64,000 nt of DNA from Nocardioides iriomotensis (GCF_004168035.1 NZ_SDPU01000034.1:1-64000), one strand, 5' to 3'. Counted from the first letter of the stretch, positions 34,957 through 43,800 are shown. The notes: generated by a model from the letters alone, not told the origin. Made by a program: numbers and translations.

Positions 34957-36225
34957 ATGTCGCACACGTCGTCCGAGCGCCGCCGGGCCGCCACCGAGGA
35001 CGCCTCCCGGCTGGCACTGAGCGAGGTCGTCGTCGACCGGCTCCGGGCCCGGGTGAGCGAGGTCGCCACGCACACCGTGAACGCGATCACGGTCGAGGTC
35101 CCGGCGTACCGCAACGCGCTCGCGGGCCCGATGGGCGCCAGGATCACGTCGGCGGTCGAGCTCGCGCTCGGGGGGTTCCTGCGGTTGGCCGGGCCCGCCC
35201 GGCAGCGTGGCCAGGCCGCCGGCGCCCCGATGACGCCCGCGCTCGACGGGGCGTACGAGCTCGGTCGTGGCGAGGCGCGCAGCGGTCGCACGATGGACGC
35301 GCTGCTGGCGGCCTACCGGGTCGGCGCGCGCGAGGCGTGGCGCGAGTTCTCCCGGGTCGCCGTCGAGCAGGGGCTCGCGTCCGACGACATGGCGCGGTTC
35401 GCCGAGCTCGTGTTCGCCTACATCGACGAGCTCTCCGCGGCGAGCGCCGCCGGCCACGCCGACGAGCTCGCCACCACGGGCCGGGTGCGCGACCGCTACC
35501 TCACCCGGCTCGCCCTCAGCGTGCTGCGCGGCGACCCACCGGACCGCCTGCTCGACCGGGCGCAGCGCGCCGGGTGGGAGCCGCCCCGCTCGCTGGCGGC
35601 GGTCGTGCTGCCGACCGAGCAGGCGTCCCGGGCGATGACCGGCCTCGACGAGCGCACCCTGCGGGCCGACGAGGACCTGCCGGAGACGCTGGACGACGAG
35701 CAGGCCAGCTCGGTGCTGCTGGTCGCCGACGCCGACGGGGTGCGGCGCGGTGCCGCCGTCGCCGCGCTGCGCGGGCTCGACGCGTACGTCGGTCCGGCCC
35801 GGCCGTGGTCCGACGCGCGGTCGTCGTACCTCCGGGCGCTGCGAGCACGTCGGCTCGGTCTCGCCGCTGAAGGTGGTGGCACCTGCGACACGGACGACCA
35901 CCTGGCGGAGCTGGTGGTCGGGGCCGACCAGACGGCCCTGGCTGACCTCCGCGCCCAGGTGCTCGCCCCGCTCGGCGACCTCCGGCCAGCGTCCGCGGAG
36001 CGGCTCGCCGAGACCCTGCGGGCCTGGCTGCTGCACCAGGGCCGGCGCGACGACGTCGCGGCGGCCCTGCACGTGCATCCCCAGACCGTCCGCTACCGGA
36101 TGACCCAGCTGCGCGAGCTGTACGGCGCGCGGCTCGACGACCCCGCGCAGGTCGCCGCCCTCGTGATCGCCCTCGGCACCACGCCCGCGCACGGGCGCCC
36201 CGGGATTCCCGACACGAGCCGGTGA
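34957..36225 (+). CDS. PucR/CdaR-family transcriptional regulator
   Basis: 422 residues from ATG 34957. The central GGDEF-like/RsbT-fold sensor region carries the helical repeats RSGRTMDALLAAYRVGAREA and DDMARFAELVFAYIDELSAA. The C-terminal PucR helix-turn-helix is HVHPQTVRYRMTQLRELYGA, just before LDDPAQVAALVIALGT. It is divergent from the desaturase/reductase operon, the usual layout for its target. The ligand is unknown; regulators of this type next to desaturases respond to acyl chains, which is inference. It overlaps the next gene by GTGA. Confidence 0.9.
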   Translation: MSHTSSERRRAATEDASRLALSEVVVDRLRARVSEVATHTVNAITVEVPAYRNALAGPMGARITSAVELALGGFLRLAGPARQRGQAAGAPMTPALDGAYELGRGEARSGRTMDALLAAYRVGAREAWREFSRVAVEQGLASDDMARFAELVFAYIDELSAASAAGHADELATTGRVRDRYLTRLALSVLRGDPPDRLLDRAQRAGWEPPRSLAAVVLPTEQASRAMTGLDERTLRADEDLPETLDDEQASSVLLVADADGVRRGAAVAALRGLDAYVGPARPWSDARSSYLRALRARRLGLAAEGGGTCDTDDHLAELVVGADQTALADLRAQVLAPLGDLRPASAERLAETLRAWLLHQGRRDDVAAALHVHPQTVRYRMTQLRELYGARLDDPAQVAALVIALGTTPAHGRPGIPDTSR

Positions 36226-36629
36226 CGTGGCAGTCTCCTGCTGTGGCCGACCGACCCGACGTACCTGACTGGATGGTGCGGCGCATCGGACGGGTGCTGA
36301 ACGCCCTGCCGGAGTGTCGGGAGGAGTCCGCGTGGGTCGGCACCCGGTGGCGGGTGCGTGACGCGACCGTGGCGCACGTCTTCGGGGGAGAGGACCTGCT
36401 GTTCCGGGTGACCTTCCGGGCCGAGCAGGACGAGGTGATGGCGCTCCAGCACCTGGGCGACCCCTACTTCCGGGCGAGCTGGGGGCGCAACGTGGTCGGG
36501 CTGCTGCTCGACGACGGCACGGACTGGGAGGAGCTGCGCGAGCTGCTCACCGACTCCTACTGCCTCCAGGCGCCGAACCACCTCGCCGAGCTCGTGCCGC
36601 GCCCGCCGCAGCAGACGCCCGACACCTGA
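36222..36629 (+). CDS. MmcQ/YjbR family protein
   Basis: 135 residues from GTG 36222, overlapping the regulator stop (GTGA). The family signature is visible: VRRIGRVLNALPECREESAW, then WGRNVVGLLLDDGTDWEELR and LLTDSYCLQAPNHLAELV. These proteins adopt a double-wing DNA-binding-like fold, but the role is unknown. Convergent with the next minus-strand gene, 1 nt apart. Confidence 0.85.
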   Translation: MTWQSPAVADRPDVPDWMVRRIGRVLNALPECREESAWVGTRWRVRDATVAHVFGGEDLLFRVTFRAEQDEVMALQHLGDPYFRASWGRNVVGLLLDDGTDWEELRELLTDSYCLQAPNHLAELVPRPPQQTPDT

Positions 36630-36630
36630 G

Positions 36631-37164
36631 TCAGACCAGGGAGGTGAGGATCGGGGGGCGTCCACCCGAGCAGTCGCAGTCCTCCGTCGCGATGAAGCTC
36701 CATACGTACCAGCGCCGTGTGCAGGTGCACTTGGGCCTCGGTTTCGCTGCTGCCGCCTCGGTCCCGCCGGCCGTCTGCTCGACGCCGGAGTCGTCGTCGG
36801 ACTCGAAGACGATCTCACCCGCACCGACTCGCGGATCGAGCACGCGCAGCGTTCCTCGGCCCGAGAAGATGACCTGTCCCTGCCGCGTCTCCTTGCTGCA
36901 GGCGTACTCGTCGTCGGAGAGCCGGGTGATGTAGTCGCGGATGAGGCGCTGTCGGAGCACGTAGACCCCCATGAGGGTCTTCTGCCCGACAGGCAGGCGG
37001 TAGATGGTCTCGCGCCCAGCCGGTGAGTCGGCCACGGCGACCGGGATGTACAGCGCCGGCGACCCGAAGAACGATGCCGGGATGGCGACGTCGATGTTGA
37101 GCAGCTTCGCGTCCTTGGACAGCTCGCGGGGAATGGCCTCGTCGAGCGGTCGATCCTCGTTCAT
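36631..37164 (-). CDS. Unrecognised protein with C-terminal paired Cys-x-Cys
   Basis: 177 residues from ATG 37164 (GGAGG upstream). The N-terminal 120 residues are a mixed alpha/beta, cytoplasmic-looking region (LLNIDVAIPASFFGSPALYI, TLMGVYVLRQRLIRDYITRL). A flexible acidic and alanine-rich linker follows, and the last 33 residues hold four cysteines as CTCT near residue 145 and CDCS near residue 163, separated by RRWYVWSFIATED. This looks like a metal or Fe-S binding tail added to a scaffold. It does not resemble a lanthipeptide precursor in size or leader. No family is recognised. Confidence 0.65.
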   Translation of the reverse strand: MNEDRPLDEAIPRELSKDAKLLNIDVAIPASFFGSPALYIPVAVADSPAGRETIYRLPVGQKTLMGVYVLRQRLIRDYITRLSDDEYACSKETRQGQVIFSGRGTLRVLDPRVGAGEIVFESDDDSGVEQTAGGTEAAAAKPRPKCTCTRRWYVWSFIATEDCDCSGGRPPILTSLV

Positions 37165-37316
37165 GGTCCTACCTCCCATGTCTGAAAGGCGGCGGCCCCG
37201 GGATTCCCCCGCTGTGCTCGTCAACGACGCTAGTCGTACAGGGATCTGTCATTCCATGGGCAATCGACACCATTCGGGGTGGCCCGGCGGCGCCACGGAC
37301 ACCGCGACAATGAGGC

Positions 37317-37787
37317 GTGATGACCAGTTCCTCGGACACGGTCGCGTTCCGGCTCTGGCCGCCGGTCGCGATCGGCGGGCCCCTGCTCGTGGGGTGGGTC
37401 GCCACGTCGCGGTGGGGCGACCCGGTCGACCTCGGCGGCTGGCGGGTCCCGCTCGGCTGGGCGCTGGTGCTGCTGTTCGTCGCGTGGAACGGCTGGTCGC
37501 TGTGGCTGTTCGGCCGCCACGAGACCGGGCTGCTGCCGGGGCAGCCGACGCGCGTCATGATCGCGGAGGGGCCCTACCGCCTGTCCCGGAACCCGCTGTA
37601 CGTCGGGCTGCTCGCGCTCAACCTCGGGCTGGCGCTGCTGATCCCCACGTTCTGGGTGCTCGTGCTGTTCCCGGTCGCGGTGCTGCTCGCGGACTGGGGC
37701 GCGGTCCGGCCCGAGGAGCGGTTCCTGCACGAGCGCTTCGGTGCGCCGTACGACGACTACAGGCGGCGGGTGCGCCGGTGGCTGTGA
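37317..37787 (+). CDS. Isoprenylcysteine carboxyl methyltransferase family membrane protein
   Basis: 156 residues with three to four hydrophobic segments (LWPPVAIGGPLLVGWVATS, LGWALVLLFVAWNGWSLWLF, LVLFPVAVLLADWGA). The ICMT/PEMT signature is IAEGPYRLSRNPLYVGLLAL followed by RPEERFLHERFGAPYDDYRRR, where the arginine-rich C-terminus contacts S-adenosylmethionine. In bacteria these enzymes methylate lipids or small acids, not prenylated proteins. Convergent with the MEDS kinase gene. Confidence 0.87.
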   Translation: MMTSSSDTVAFRLWPPVAIGGPLLVGWVATSRWGDPVDLGGWRVPLGWALVLLFVAWNGWSLWLFGRHETGLLPGQPTRVMIAEGPYRLSRNPLYVGLLALNLGLALLIPTFWVLVLFPVAVLLADWGAVRPEERFLHERFGAPYDDYRRRVRRWL

Positions 37788-37821
37788 CGTCACTTGCGCG
37801 GGTGCCGCGGTGCGCGACCGC

Positions 37822-38727
37822 TCAGGCCCGATACTCGAGCCGCACGGTCGTGCCGCGACCGGAGGGATCGGCCGCGATCGTCAGGTAGTCGCACAGCTGT
37901 CGCGCCAGCCAGAGTCCGTGACCGCCCGGCGCGGGGTTCCCGGAGAAGGGGGAGTCGACGCCCGCGTAGGGATCGGCGATCCCGCGACCGCGGTCGGAGA
38001 TGACACACAGCCAGGAGTCGTCGCCGCGGTGAAGCCGGACACCAACCGGTGGGTCACCGTGCTCGAACCCGTTGGTGGCGACCTCGTTGGCGGCGTAAGC
38101 GAGGTCCTTCGGCGCCGGTGCCATGCCCGCCCGGAGCCGACGGAGGTCTCCGACGTCCGTGAGCAGGTCGCCGTAGACGACGGGCGCGCTCTCGAGAGCG
38201 TCCGGTCCGTCGGGCTCGGCCAGAGCGGCCAGCACCTCGGCCCGTCGGACGCCGCCGGCCCCGACCCCGGACGGGGTGACCACACGCTCGTGAGTGGCGC
38301 GCGCGTGCTCGACCAGGTCGGGAGCCACGGTGCGGGTGTCGTACTGGCACAGCGAGAGAAGGCGGTACGGCGCGAGCGCACGGTCGACCAGCGCCTCGTA
38401 GATCATCCAGGCACGGCGGGTCCGCGGGGCGTTGCCGAACGGGACGGGCCCGGTGACCCGGAGGCCGTGTCCGGTGAAGGCCTCGCGATCCAGCATCCGC
38501 TGGAACGAGGCGAGGGCGCGCATGGGCTTGTCGTAGAGCTGCTCCTGCGGCATGAAGCTGATCCGTGGGTCGTCGTCCCAGGTCTTCCGCAGCACCCCCA
38601 TCCCCTGCTCGTCGCCGAGCACGAGCACCGGGTCGCCGACCATGAGACCCTGCTCGATCAGGTCGTGCGTACCCGCGACCAGCTCGTCGTCGCTGCCGAA
38701 GACCAGGGCGTCGTGGCGCACGCTCAT
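37822..38727 (-). CDS. MEDS-domain anti-sigma-like histidine kinase
   Basis: 301 residues. The N-terminal 170 residues form a MEDS sensory domain (HDALVFGSDDELVAGTHDL, LVLGDEQGMGVLRKTW, LSLCQYDTRT), as in DcmR. The C-terminal 110 residues are a GHKL ATPase of the anti-sigma RsbW/SpoIIAB class: AANEVATNGFEHGDPPVGVR (N box), VISDRGRGIADPY and GHGLWLARQLCDYLTI (G boxes). No phosphoacceptor His domain is present, so it probably works as a switch kinase on a STAS partner. It is coupled by ATGA to a MEDS-STAS gene upstream. Confidence 0.9.
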   Translation of the reverse strand: MSVRHDALVFGSDDELVAGTHDLIEQGLMVGDPVLVLGDEQGMGVLRKTWDDDPRISFMPQEQLYDKPMRALASFQRMLDREAFTGHGLRVTGPVPFGNAPRTRRAWMIYEALVDRALAPYRLLSLCQYDTRTVAPDLVEHARATHERVVTPSGVGAGGVRRAEVLAALAEPDGPDALESAPVVYGDLLTDVGDLRRLRAGMAPAPKDLAYAANEVATNGFEHGDPPVGVRLHRGDDSWLCVISDRGRGIADPYAGVDSPFSGNPAPGGHGLWLARQLCDYLTIAADPSGRGTTVRLEYRA

Positions 38728-39590
38728 CGCGACTCGCCGCCTGTCACGACCAGGTTGGTCAGGGCGTGCCAGCCGGTGACGCGCAACATGTGCTGGATCC
38801 TCGTGGCGGGCTCGACGAGGACCACCCTGCGACCGGGGTTCGTCTGCGCGATCTCGGCCAGCAGGCGCAACCCGCCGACGTCGACGTACGACGTCGCGGA
38901 CAGGTCGACGAGGAGGTCACCGGCGGCGATCCGGGCGGCCTGCGCGAGCGCGCCACCGAACGCGGCGCGGTTCGACAGGTCGACCTGGCCGGACACGCGC
39001 AGCCCGGCGCCGCCGTCGAGGTGGCCGATCGCCAGGATGTCGTCGCGGTAGACCTCGGCCGCCGGCACCACCTGCCCGACGTGCTCGGCCTCTACCTGCA
39101 GGAGGAAGTCGGTGTCGTGGCGCCGTCGGTCGTACAGGCACAGGCCGATCACGGGATTCCCGGCGATCAGCTCGTCCCCGAGCCGCTCCCTGGCGACCAT
39201 CTCGGCCGGAGTCTCGAGGCCGTACAGCACGTCGACCTCCGCGGCCATCCTGGCCACGGCGAACCCCCGCGCCGCTCGCTCGTCCAGAACCAGTGCCAGC
39301 CGCCTCAGGGCGTCGCCGAGTCGGGCGTCGTGGTCGCCGTCGGCGACCGTGATCACGCGGATCCGGCCGCGCTCGATCGCCTCGCCGGCGGCGATCCCGT
39401 CGTCCTCGAGGTAGTCGCCGACTGTCTGCGCCTCCGAGCCGCTCACCAGGATGACCAGCTCCCGAGCCGCGAGCCCGGCGCGGACGAAGCCGCAGATCGC
39501 GGTGTGGAGCTCATGCTCGTCGCCGTACACCTGGCAGAGATGCTGGCCCACGCGCGCGGCGTCCATCGACTCGATCAGCACCGGACCCAC
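38724..39590 (-). CDS. MEDS-STAS domain protein (anti-anti-sigma-like)
   Basis: 288 residues. A MEDS sensor (HLCQVYGDEHELHTAICGFV, ELVILVSGSE, GLCLYDRR) is followed by a STAS domain from about residue 195: LRVSGQVDLSNRAAFGGALA, LLVDLSATSYVDVGGLRLLA (the strand-helix where Ser or Thr is phosphorylated) and VVLVEPATRIQHMLRVTGW. With the overlapping HATPase gene it forms a likely partner-switch pair sensing a signal twice. The sigma factor it controls is not evident in this window. Confidence 0.9.
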   Translation of the reverse strand: MGPVLIESMDAARVGQHLCQVYGDEHELHTAICGFVRAGLAARELVILVSGSEAQTVGDYLEDDGIAAGEAIERGRIRVITVADGDHDARLGDALRRLALVLDERAARGFAVARMAAEVDVLYGLETPAEMVARERLGDELIAGNPVIGLCLYDRRRHDTDFLLQVEAEHVGQVVPAAEVYRDDILAIGHLDGGAGLRVSGQVDLSNRAAFGGALAQAARIAAGDLLVDLSATSYVDVGGLRLLAEIAQTNPGRRVVLVEPATRIQHMLRVTGWHALTNLVVTGGESR

Positions 39591-39640
39591 CTCGTCACGC
39601 TCGGAGCGTCAGCGTAACGCCGCCGTCCGTGCGCGTGGGG

Positions 39641-41149
39641 TCACCGGATGCCTCGCCACACGTTGCGTTCCCAGGACCGGGGGTCGTCGACCACCTCCGG
39701 CGTCACGTCGAAGCGCATCGTGGCCCGGCGGGCCAGGTCGTACCGCGGCCAGCCGGGGTCGCCGCTCGCCGCGAAGGAGACCCATGCGCCGTGCATCGTG
39801 TCGGCGAGCGCCTGCGGCGCCTCTGTGCCCCCGAGCAGCAGCTGGAAGAGCGGGACGTCCTTGCGCAGCTGGTCGAACACGAACGGCACCTCGACGGCGT
39901 GCACGGCGCCGAGCCCCGGGACGGCCCAGGCGAACTCGTACATGTACGTCGCCGCCGGCGCGGCCGCGTGCGCGTCGGCGAGGCGCAGTGCGGGGATGCG
40001 CACCCACCAGTCGGTCTTCACCGCCGCCAGCAGGTCGCCAGGGGAGGCCAGGGGATACCGCTCCCGGTAGGCGGTCAGCGCCGCGTCGGCGGGCAGGCCG
40101 TAGGAGGCGAGAGCGAAGTGACCCCGCTCCGCGACGGAGCCGGCGAGTGCCTCGTCGGTGACCTGGTCGATGGCGCCCATGAAGGCCATGAAGACCCGCC
40201 AGTCGTCGACGTTGGTGCCGACGAGCAGGTCCACGTCGGCGGAAGCGCCCGCCGCGATCCGGTCGATCGGGACGCCGGGCAGGACGTCGCCGTCGAGAAC
40301 CGGCTCCCACGGCATCGTGTTGACGATCGCCGGCCCGAGCTGCTCCGGGATGGACCCGGCCAGCAGCTCGGCGTCGATCTCGGCCTGCGCGCGCAGCAGC
40401 TCCTCCACGGGGCGGGCGGCGATGGCGTCGCGCGTGGGTGGCACGCCGAGCTTCTCCGCGAGGTAGTGGCCGACCCGCAGCGCGATCCCGGGCGGCGACA
40501 CGTGATGGGCGGCGCCGCTCTGCAGGATCGCCCGCCGGAACAGGCCGTCGGCCCGGGGCATGGAGAGCAGCGTCCCGATGCTCATCGCCCCCGCCGACTC
40601 CCCGAAGACGGTGACGTCGGCCGGATCACCCCCGAACCAGGCGATGTTGTCGCGCACCCACTCCAGTGCCGCGACCTGGTCGAGCAGGCCCAGGTTGGCG
40701 ATCCCGTCGTTGAGGTAGAGGAACCCGTCGGCGCCGACGCGCCAGTTGAACACGACGCAGACGACTCCGTCGCGGGCGAAGGAGCTGCCGTCGTACGACG
40801 ATGTGGAGCTGAACTCGAACTGACCGCCCTGGATCCACACCATCACCGGCAGCCCGGCCGCGTGGGGGTCGGGAGTCCAGACGTTCAGGTTCAGGTACTC
40901 CTCGCCCGTCACCCCCGAGTCCCAGTCGGTCCCGGCGCCCCCCGGGGGAGCCACCTGAGGAGGTGTCGCCCCGTAGTCGGTCGCGTCGCGCACCCCGCTC
41001 CACGGCCGGACTGGCTGCGGCGGTCGGAGCCGGTTCGGGTCGGACAACGGGGCGGCGAACGGGATCCCGAAGAACCCGCACACCCCGTCGCTGACCCTGC
41101 CGCGCACCTCACCGTGGATGGTCTTCGTCGAGGGTTCCACGCAGACCAC
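39641..41149 (-). CDS. Type B carboxylesterase
   Basis: 502 residues from GTG 41149; GTG 41140 is also possible. Alpha/beta hydrolase type B motifs: FFGIPFAAPL near the N-terminus, EYLNLNVWTPD, PVMVWIQGGQFEF (oxyanion hole, with QGG in place of the usual HGG), catalytic Ser in VTVFGESAGAMSIG, and the C-terminal catalytic His in ALADTMHGAWVSFAASGDPG. Cytoplasmic, no signal peptide. It hydrolyses carboxylic esters or para-nitrobenzyl-type substrates. Isolated gene. Confidence 0.93.
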   Translation of the reverse strand: MVCVEPSTKTIHGEVRGRVSDGVCGFFGIPFAAPLSDPNRLRPPQPVRPWSGVRDATDYGATPPQVAPPGGAGTDWDSGVTGEEYLNLNVWTPDPHAAGLPVMVWIQGGQFEFSSTSSYDGSSFARDGVVCVVFNWRVGADGFLYLNDGIANLGLLDQVAALEWVRDNIAWFGGDPADVTVFGESAGAMSIGTLLSMPRADGLFRRAILQSGAAHHVSPPGIALRVGHYLAEKLGVPPTRDAIAARPVEELLRAQAEIDAELLAGSIPEQLGPAIVNTMPWEPVLDGDVLPGVPIDRIAAGASADVDLLVGTNVDDWRVFMAFMGAIDQVTDEALAGSVAERGHFALASYGLPADAALTAYRERYPLASPGDLLAAVKTDWWVRIPALRLADAHAAAPAATYMYEFAWAVPGLGAVHAVEVPFVFDQLRKDVPLFQLLLGGTEAPQALADTMHGAWVSFAASGDPGWPRYDLARRATMRFDVTPEVVDDPRSWERNVWRGIR

Positions 41150-41324
41150 GTTCCGACCGTTCGGGAGCCGGCTGAAGGGGCGAAGGTCCCACGCGTCGCG
41201 ATGGGCCCAGGCCCCAGATGACCCTCCTGTGTCTTGCCGGCGTTCTCCACCGGGAGCACCGTGGGTTCAGGCGGCCGTCGATCCCGCGGCCTCCCCGTCA
41301 CTGCGCGCTCCACCGGAGGGCCTC

Positions 41325-41678
41325 ATGTCCGACACGCACAGCATCGACGCTCCGCACGAGCGTCGCCCCTTCAAGGACCACGGCCACATGGACGTGGTCA
41401 CGCTCGGCGACTTCACCCTCGGCCGCGGCGTCTTCGAGCCGGGCTGGCGCTGGTCGGACGACGTGAAACCGATCGCGAAAACCGACTCCTGCCAGACGCA
41501 CCACACCGGCATCTGCCTGGCTGGCCGGATGACCATCCGGTTCGACGACGGCAACGAGATCACCGTCGGCCCCGGTGACGTGGTCGATCTCGACCCCGGG
41601 CACGACGCCTGGACCGTGGGCGACGAGGCCTGCGTCGTGATCGACACCGGGGTCGCGGCCTACGCCAAGCCCGCCTGA
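41325..41678 (+). CDS. Cupin-domain protein
   Basis: 117 residues from ATG 41325 with GGAGG 5 nt upstream. Single cupin barrel: DFTLGRGVFEPGWRWSDD, THHTGICLAGRMTIRF (two His ligands) and VGPGDVVDLDPGHDAWTVGD (cupin motif 2 with His). Length 117 fits a small dimeric cupin. It could bind a small molecule or act as a dioxygenase; no partner indicates which. It is the last gene before composition changes at the accessory island. Confidence 0.88.
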   Translation: MSDTHSIDAPHERRPFKDHGHMDVVTLGDFTLGRGVFEPGWRWSDDVKPIAKTDSCQTHHTGICLAGRMTIRFDDGNEITVGPGDVVDLDPGHDAWTVGDEACVVIDTGVAAYAKPA

Positions 41679-42135
41679 CCGCTGGGGGCGCGGCCTCCGT
41701 GGGTGGTTTCCACCACGCTGGTGAGCAGCGCGTCCCGCTGCGCCACGAGACCGTCGTGCGTGGTGTCAACGTCGCCGTACGAACAACTGAACGATGGTCG
41801 GTCTGGACGATCGTTTAGTCGCCGACAGCGATCTCCTCGCAGCGGGCGACGATTCGCCTGGTCGCGGCGCGGATCAGCGCCGCCAGGCCGGTCCGGAAGC
41901 GCTTCTGGGCGCTGGTGTTGCTCTGTTCGAAGGCCTCGTGCGCCTGCGCGCCAGCGATCACTGGGTGTGTCCCATTTGAGGTCGACTGCGTGTGCGGGGC
42001 AGCGAGCGGACGACTTCGCGATCGTGCGATCAGTGCGACGTCGGCGCGCCCATCGGCACATCCGACCTTCACTATCTGCGGCAAGTGCGGACGTGCCCCT
42101 TCGTGATCTCGGAAGGCGGCGATTGAAGTGAAGGG
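41679..42135 (+). other. Gene-poor left edge of the accessory island
   Basis: No confident gene in this 457-nt stretch. A short GGTGG-TTT-CCACC hairpin follows the cupin gene at 41702-41714. A minus-strand frame (41815-42084) ends in an alanine/arginine-rich helix (KRFRTGLAALIRAATRRIVA) and may be a decayed gene end. The island repeat begins at about 42050. GC is lower than in the preceding genes. Confidence 0.5.
42051..42097 (+). repeat. Island repeat, copy A
   Basis: Core CCTTCACTATCTGCGGCAAG. Outer arms pair in 9 of 10 positions: GGCACATCCG at 42055-42064 with CGGACGTGCC at 42088-42097. CATCGG lies at the left edge. Confidence 0.85.
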
Positions 42136-42957
42136 CTACGTGAGGAACTCCCGCACCGCCGTGAGAACGTCGTCACGGCGGTCGATGAACAGATAGTGGC
42201 TGGCGCGGATCTCCAGGACGCGAGCATCGGCCGTCTCGTCTAGAAAGCGGTCACGACACGCGACCCGCCACGTACCCTCAGCCCCCTGCCACTGGTCCCC
42301 GAGGGCGAACATGGCTAGCGCGGGCACGGCGATGTCGGAATAGGGGTGCCGGAACGCCTTCAGTGCTTCGACGAACGGCGCAGCGGCCGCGGCGGAGAAC
42401 TTGTCCACCACTGACCCGTCCGCCTCGATGTACACGGAGGTGCTCAACATCGCGTCGAAGGCAGGGCCCCGGATGTCGTCGGCGAACAACGAGTAGACGG
42501 CCTCGACATAGGCCCCGTACGAGGCGAACCGGTCCGGGATCGCTGGCTCTTCCGACCACTCCGATGTAGGGCGGTCGGCCCAGTCGTAGGCCCCGTCGAG
42601 GTAGACGATCCTGCCAATGCGTCCGGGATGGCGAGCGGCAAGCGCAGATGCCTCACCCCCTCCCATCGAGTGCCCCACGACGTGGGCACGCTCGATGCTC
42701 ATAGCATCGAGCAGGCGTCGCGCGTCCTCCGCGGCATCGACGAGCGCGTAGCCGCTCTGGACCTGATCGGTCAGCCCGTGTCCGCGCCGGGTCAAGGCGA
42801 GAACTCGGAACCGGTCGCTCAAGTGAGGGGCCAACTCCGCAAAGACGTGCGCGGTGCAGCCCAGGCCGGCCAGGAACAACACTGGCTCTCCGTCGCCGCC
42901 CCAGTCCAAGTAGTGGAAGCGGACACCGTCAAGGATGACGAACTGGTCGGGGGGCAT
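42136..42957 (-). CDS. Alpha/beta hydrolase
   Basis: 273 residues from the ATG at 42957 (MPPDQFVILDG). An in-frame ATG at 43086 lies inside an island repeat and would add a tail with no family resemblance. Oxyanion region VLFLAGLGCTAHVFAELA, nucleophile elbow VVGHSMGGGEASALAARHPG (Ser), catalytic His in IRASHYLFIDRRDD. Soluble single-domain enzyme; substrate unknown. It is flanked by repeats A and B, as one cassette-like unit. Confidence 0.9.
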   Translation of the reverse strand: MPPDQFVILDGVRFHYLDWGGDGEPVLFLAGLGCTAHVFAELAPHLSDRFRVLALTRRGHGLTDQVQSGYALVDAAEDARRLLDAMSIERAHVVGHSMGGGEASALAARHPGRIGRIVYLDGAYDWADRPTSEWSEEPAIPDRFASYGAYVEAVYSLFADDIRGPAFDAMLSTSVYIEADGSVVDKFSAAAAAPFVEALKAFRHPYSDIAVPALAMFALGDQWQGAEGTWRVACRDRFLDETADARVLEIRASHYLFIDRRDDVLTAVREFLT

Positions 42958-43077
42958 GTCGATTTGACCTGGCACTCGGTGACTGTACCGACGAGCGACG
43001 ACGTAGACAGGAGCTTTGATCGGGCACCCGGCCGCTTCACGGCCGTAGGCACCTGTCGGAATCGGCACTCGCCAGGC

Positions 43078-43128
43078 CGCGCTCATCGGCAGGTCCGAAC
43101 CTTCACTATGTGCGGCAGATGTGTGCGC
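43078..43128 (+). repeat. Island repeat, copy B
   Basis: CGCTCATCGGCAGGTCCGAA followed by CCTTCACTATGTGCGGCAGA. Arms pair weakly: GCGC with GCGC and CATC with GATG. CTCATCGG contains a reverse-strand ATG (43086) that opens the frame of the hydrolase on its left. Confidence 0.8.
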
Positions 43129-43152
43129 TATGTCGCAGTTGGATCGGCCACG

Positions 43153-43392
43153 TCAGGAGTAGCGGTGGCTCTTGGCCGCGTGACCGTCTTCGCGTGTGCA
43201 AGTGCGCCCGCTGATTGCACGATGGCCACACAGCTGCACCAAGGATTCGGCTTCGGGAAGCTCGACCGCGGTCGACTTTGGAACTGGCCGCTCTTCCTTC
43301 TTCGGCGCACTCACGCGGTGGCCGGCAGCGCGTGCCACCGCCTGCTCATAGCGGGCCTCACGCAGGGCGCGCAGATCATCCATCTTGCTCAT
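43153..43392 (-). CDS. Small basic protein with C-terminal Cys/His cluster
   Basis: 79 residues from ATG 43392. N-terminus is helical and charged (MSKMDDLRALREARYEQAVA). The last 30 residues hold LCGHRAISGRTCTREDGHAA and a further His, which looks like a small zinc-binding site. I have seen similar Cys/His tails in actinobacterial hypothetical proteins but cannot name a family. It sits between repeat B and a partial repeat at 43515. Confidence 0.55.
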   Translation of the reverse strand: MSKMDDLRALREARYEQAVARAAGHRVSAPKKEERPVPKSTAVELPEAESLVQLCGHRAISGRTCTREDGHAAKSHRYS

Positions 43393-43514
43393 CGCGTACT
43401 CACCGCACGACCGTAGTTTGGACGCGGTACAGAGTGCGGCAGGCGCCCCCGAAACATCCGAAGAGTGGCCCCGCACGCGGGCGGAAGTGGCGAAATCGGA
43501 ATCGCACTATCCAG

Positions 43515-43537
43515 CGGATCGCGGCAGATCTGGATGT
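43515..43537 (+). repeat. Island repeat, partial copy P
   Basis: CGGATCGCGGCAGATCTGGA retains the GCGGCAGATC part of the core without the TTCAC lead. Probably a decayed copy. Confidence 0.5.
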
Positions 43538-43540
43538 TCA

Positions 43541-43624
43541 TCACCGGCGGAGTCGAACCACGGCTAGGGCCACGCAGAGGACCCCCGCAATGACGAGGAA
43601 AGCGCCCAACCCGCCCGCCGCCAT
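43541..43624 (-). CDS. Possible very short membrane peptide, or remnant
   Basis: From ATG 43624 it encodes 27 residues (MAAGGLGAFLVIAGVLCVAL plus a basic tail), a single membrane helix. The frame extends up to 43723 and a neighbouring frame also encodes a hydrophobic end, so this looks like a small or broken membrane gene. The rest of the 43393-43874 gap shows only repeats P and C. Confidence 0.25.
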   Translation of the reverse strand: MAAGGLGAFLVIAGVLCVALAVVRLRR

Positions 43625-43800
43625 CCCGGCGCCGTAACTAACGGTCAGACCGAGATTCCGGCAATAGCCAGGGTGACGCCGAGGCACCCGAGTTGCACAA
43701 GCGCAGCCGGGACAGGAGGTCACGTCGCCAGCGACTGCCTGCCGCCCCCGTCATGGCGCCAGCCTTGGACGAGCGCCGTCAGTAGTCAACCTGCTCTTTC

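Noticed and set aside
36631-37164. Lanthipeptide or other RiPP precursor
   Set aside because: The Cys-rich tail is suggestive, but at 177 residues with a folded N-terminal domain and no modifying enzyme nearby it does not fit a precursor peptide.
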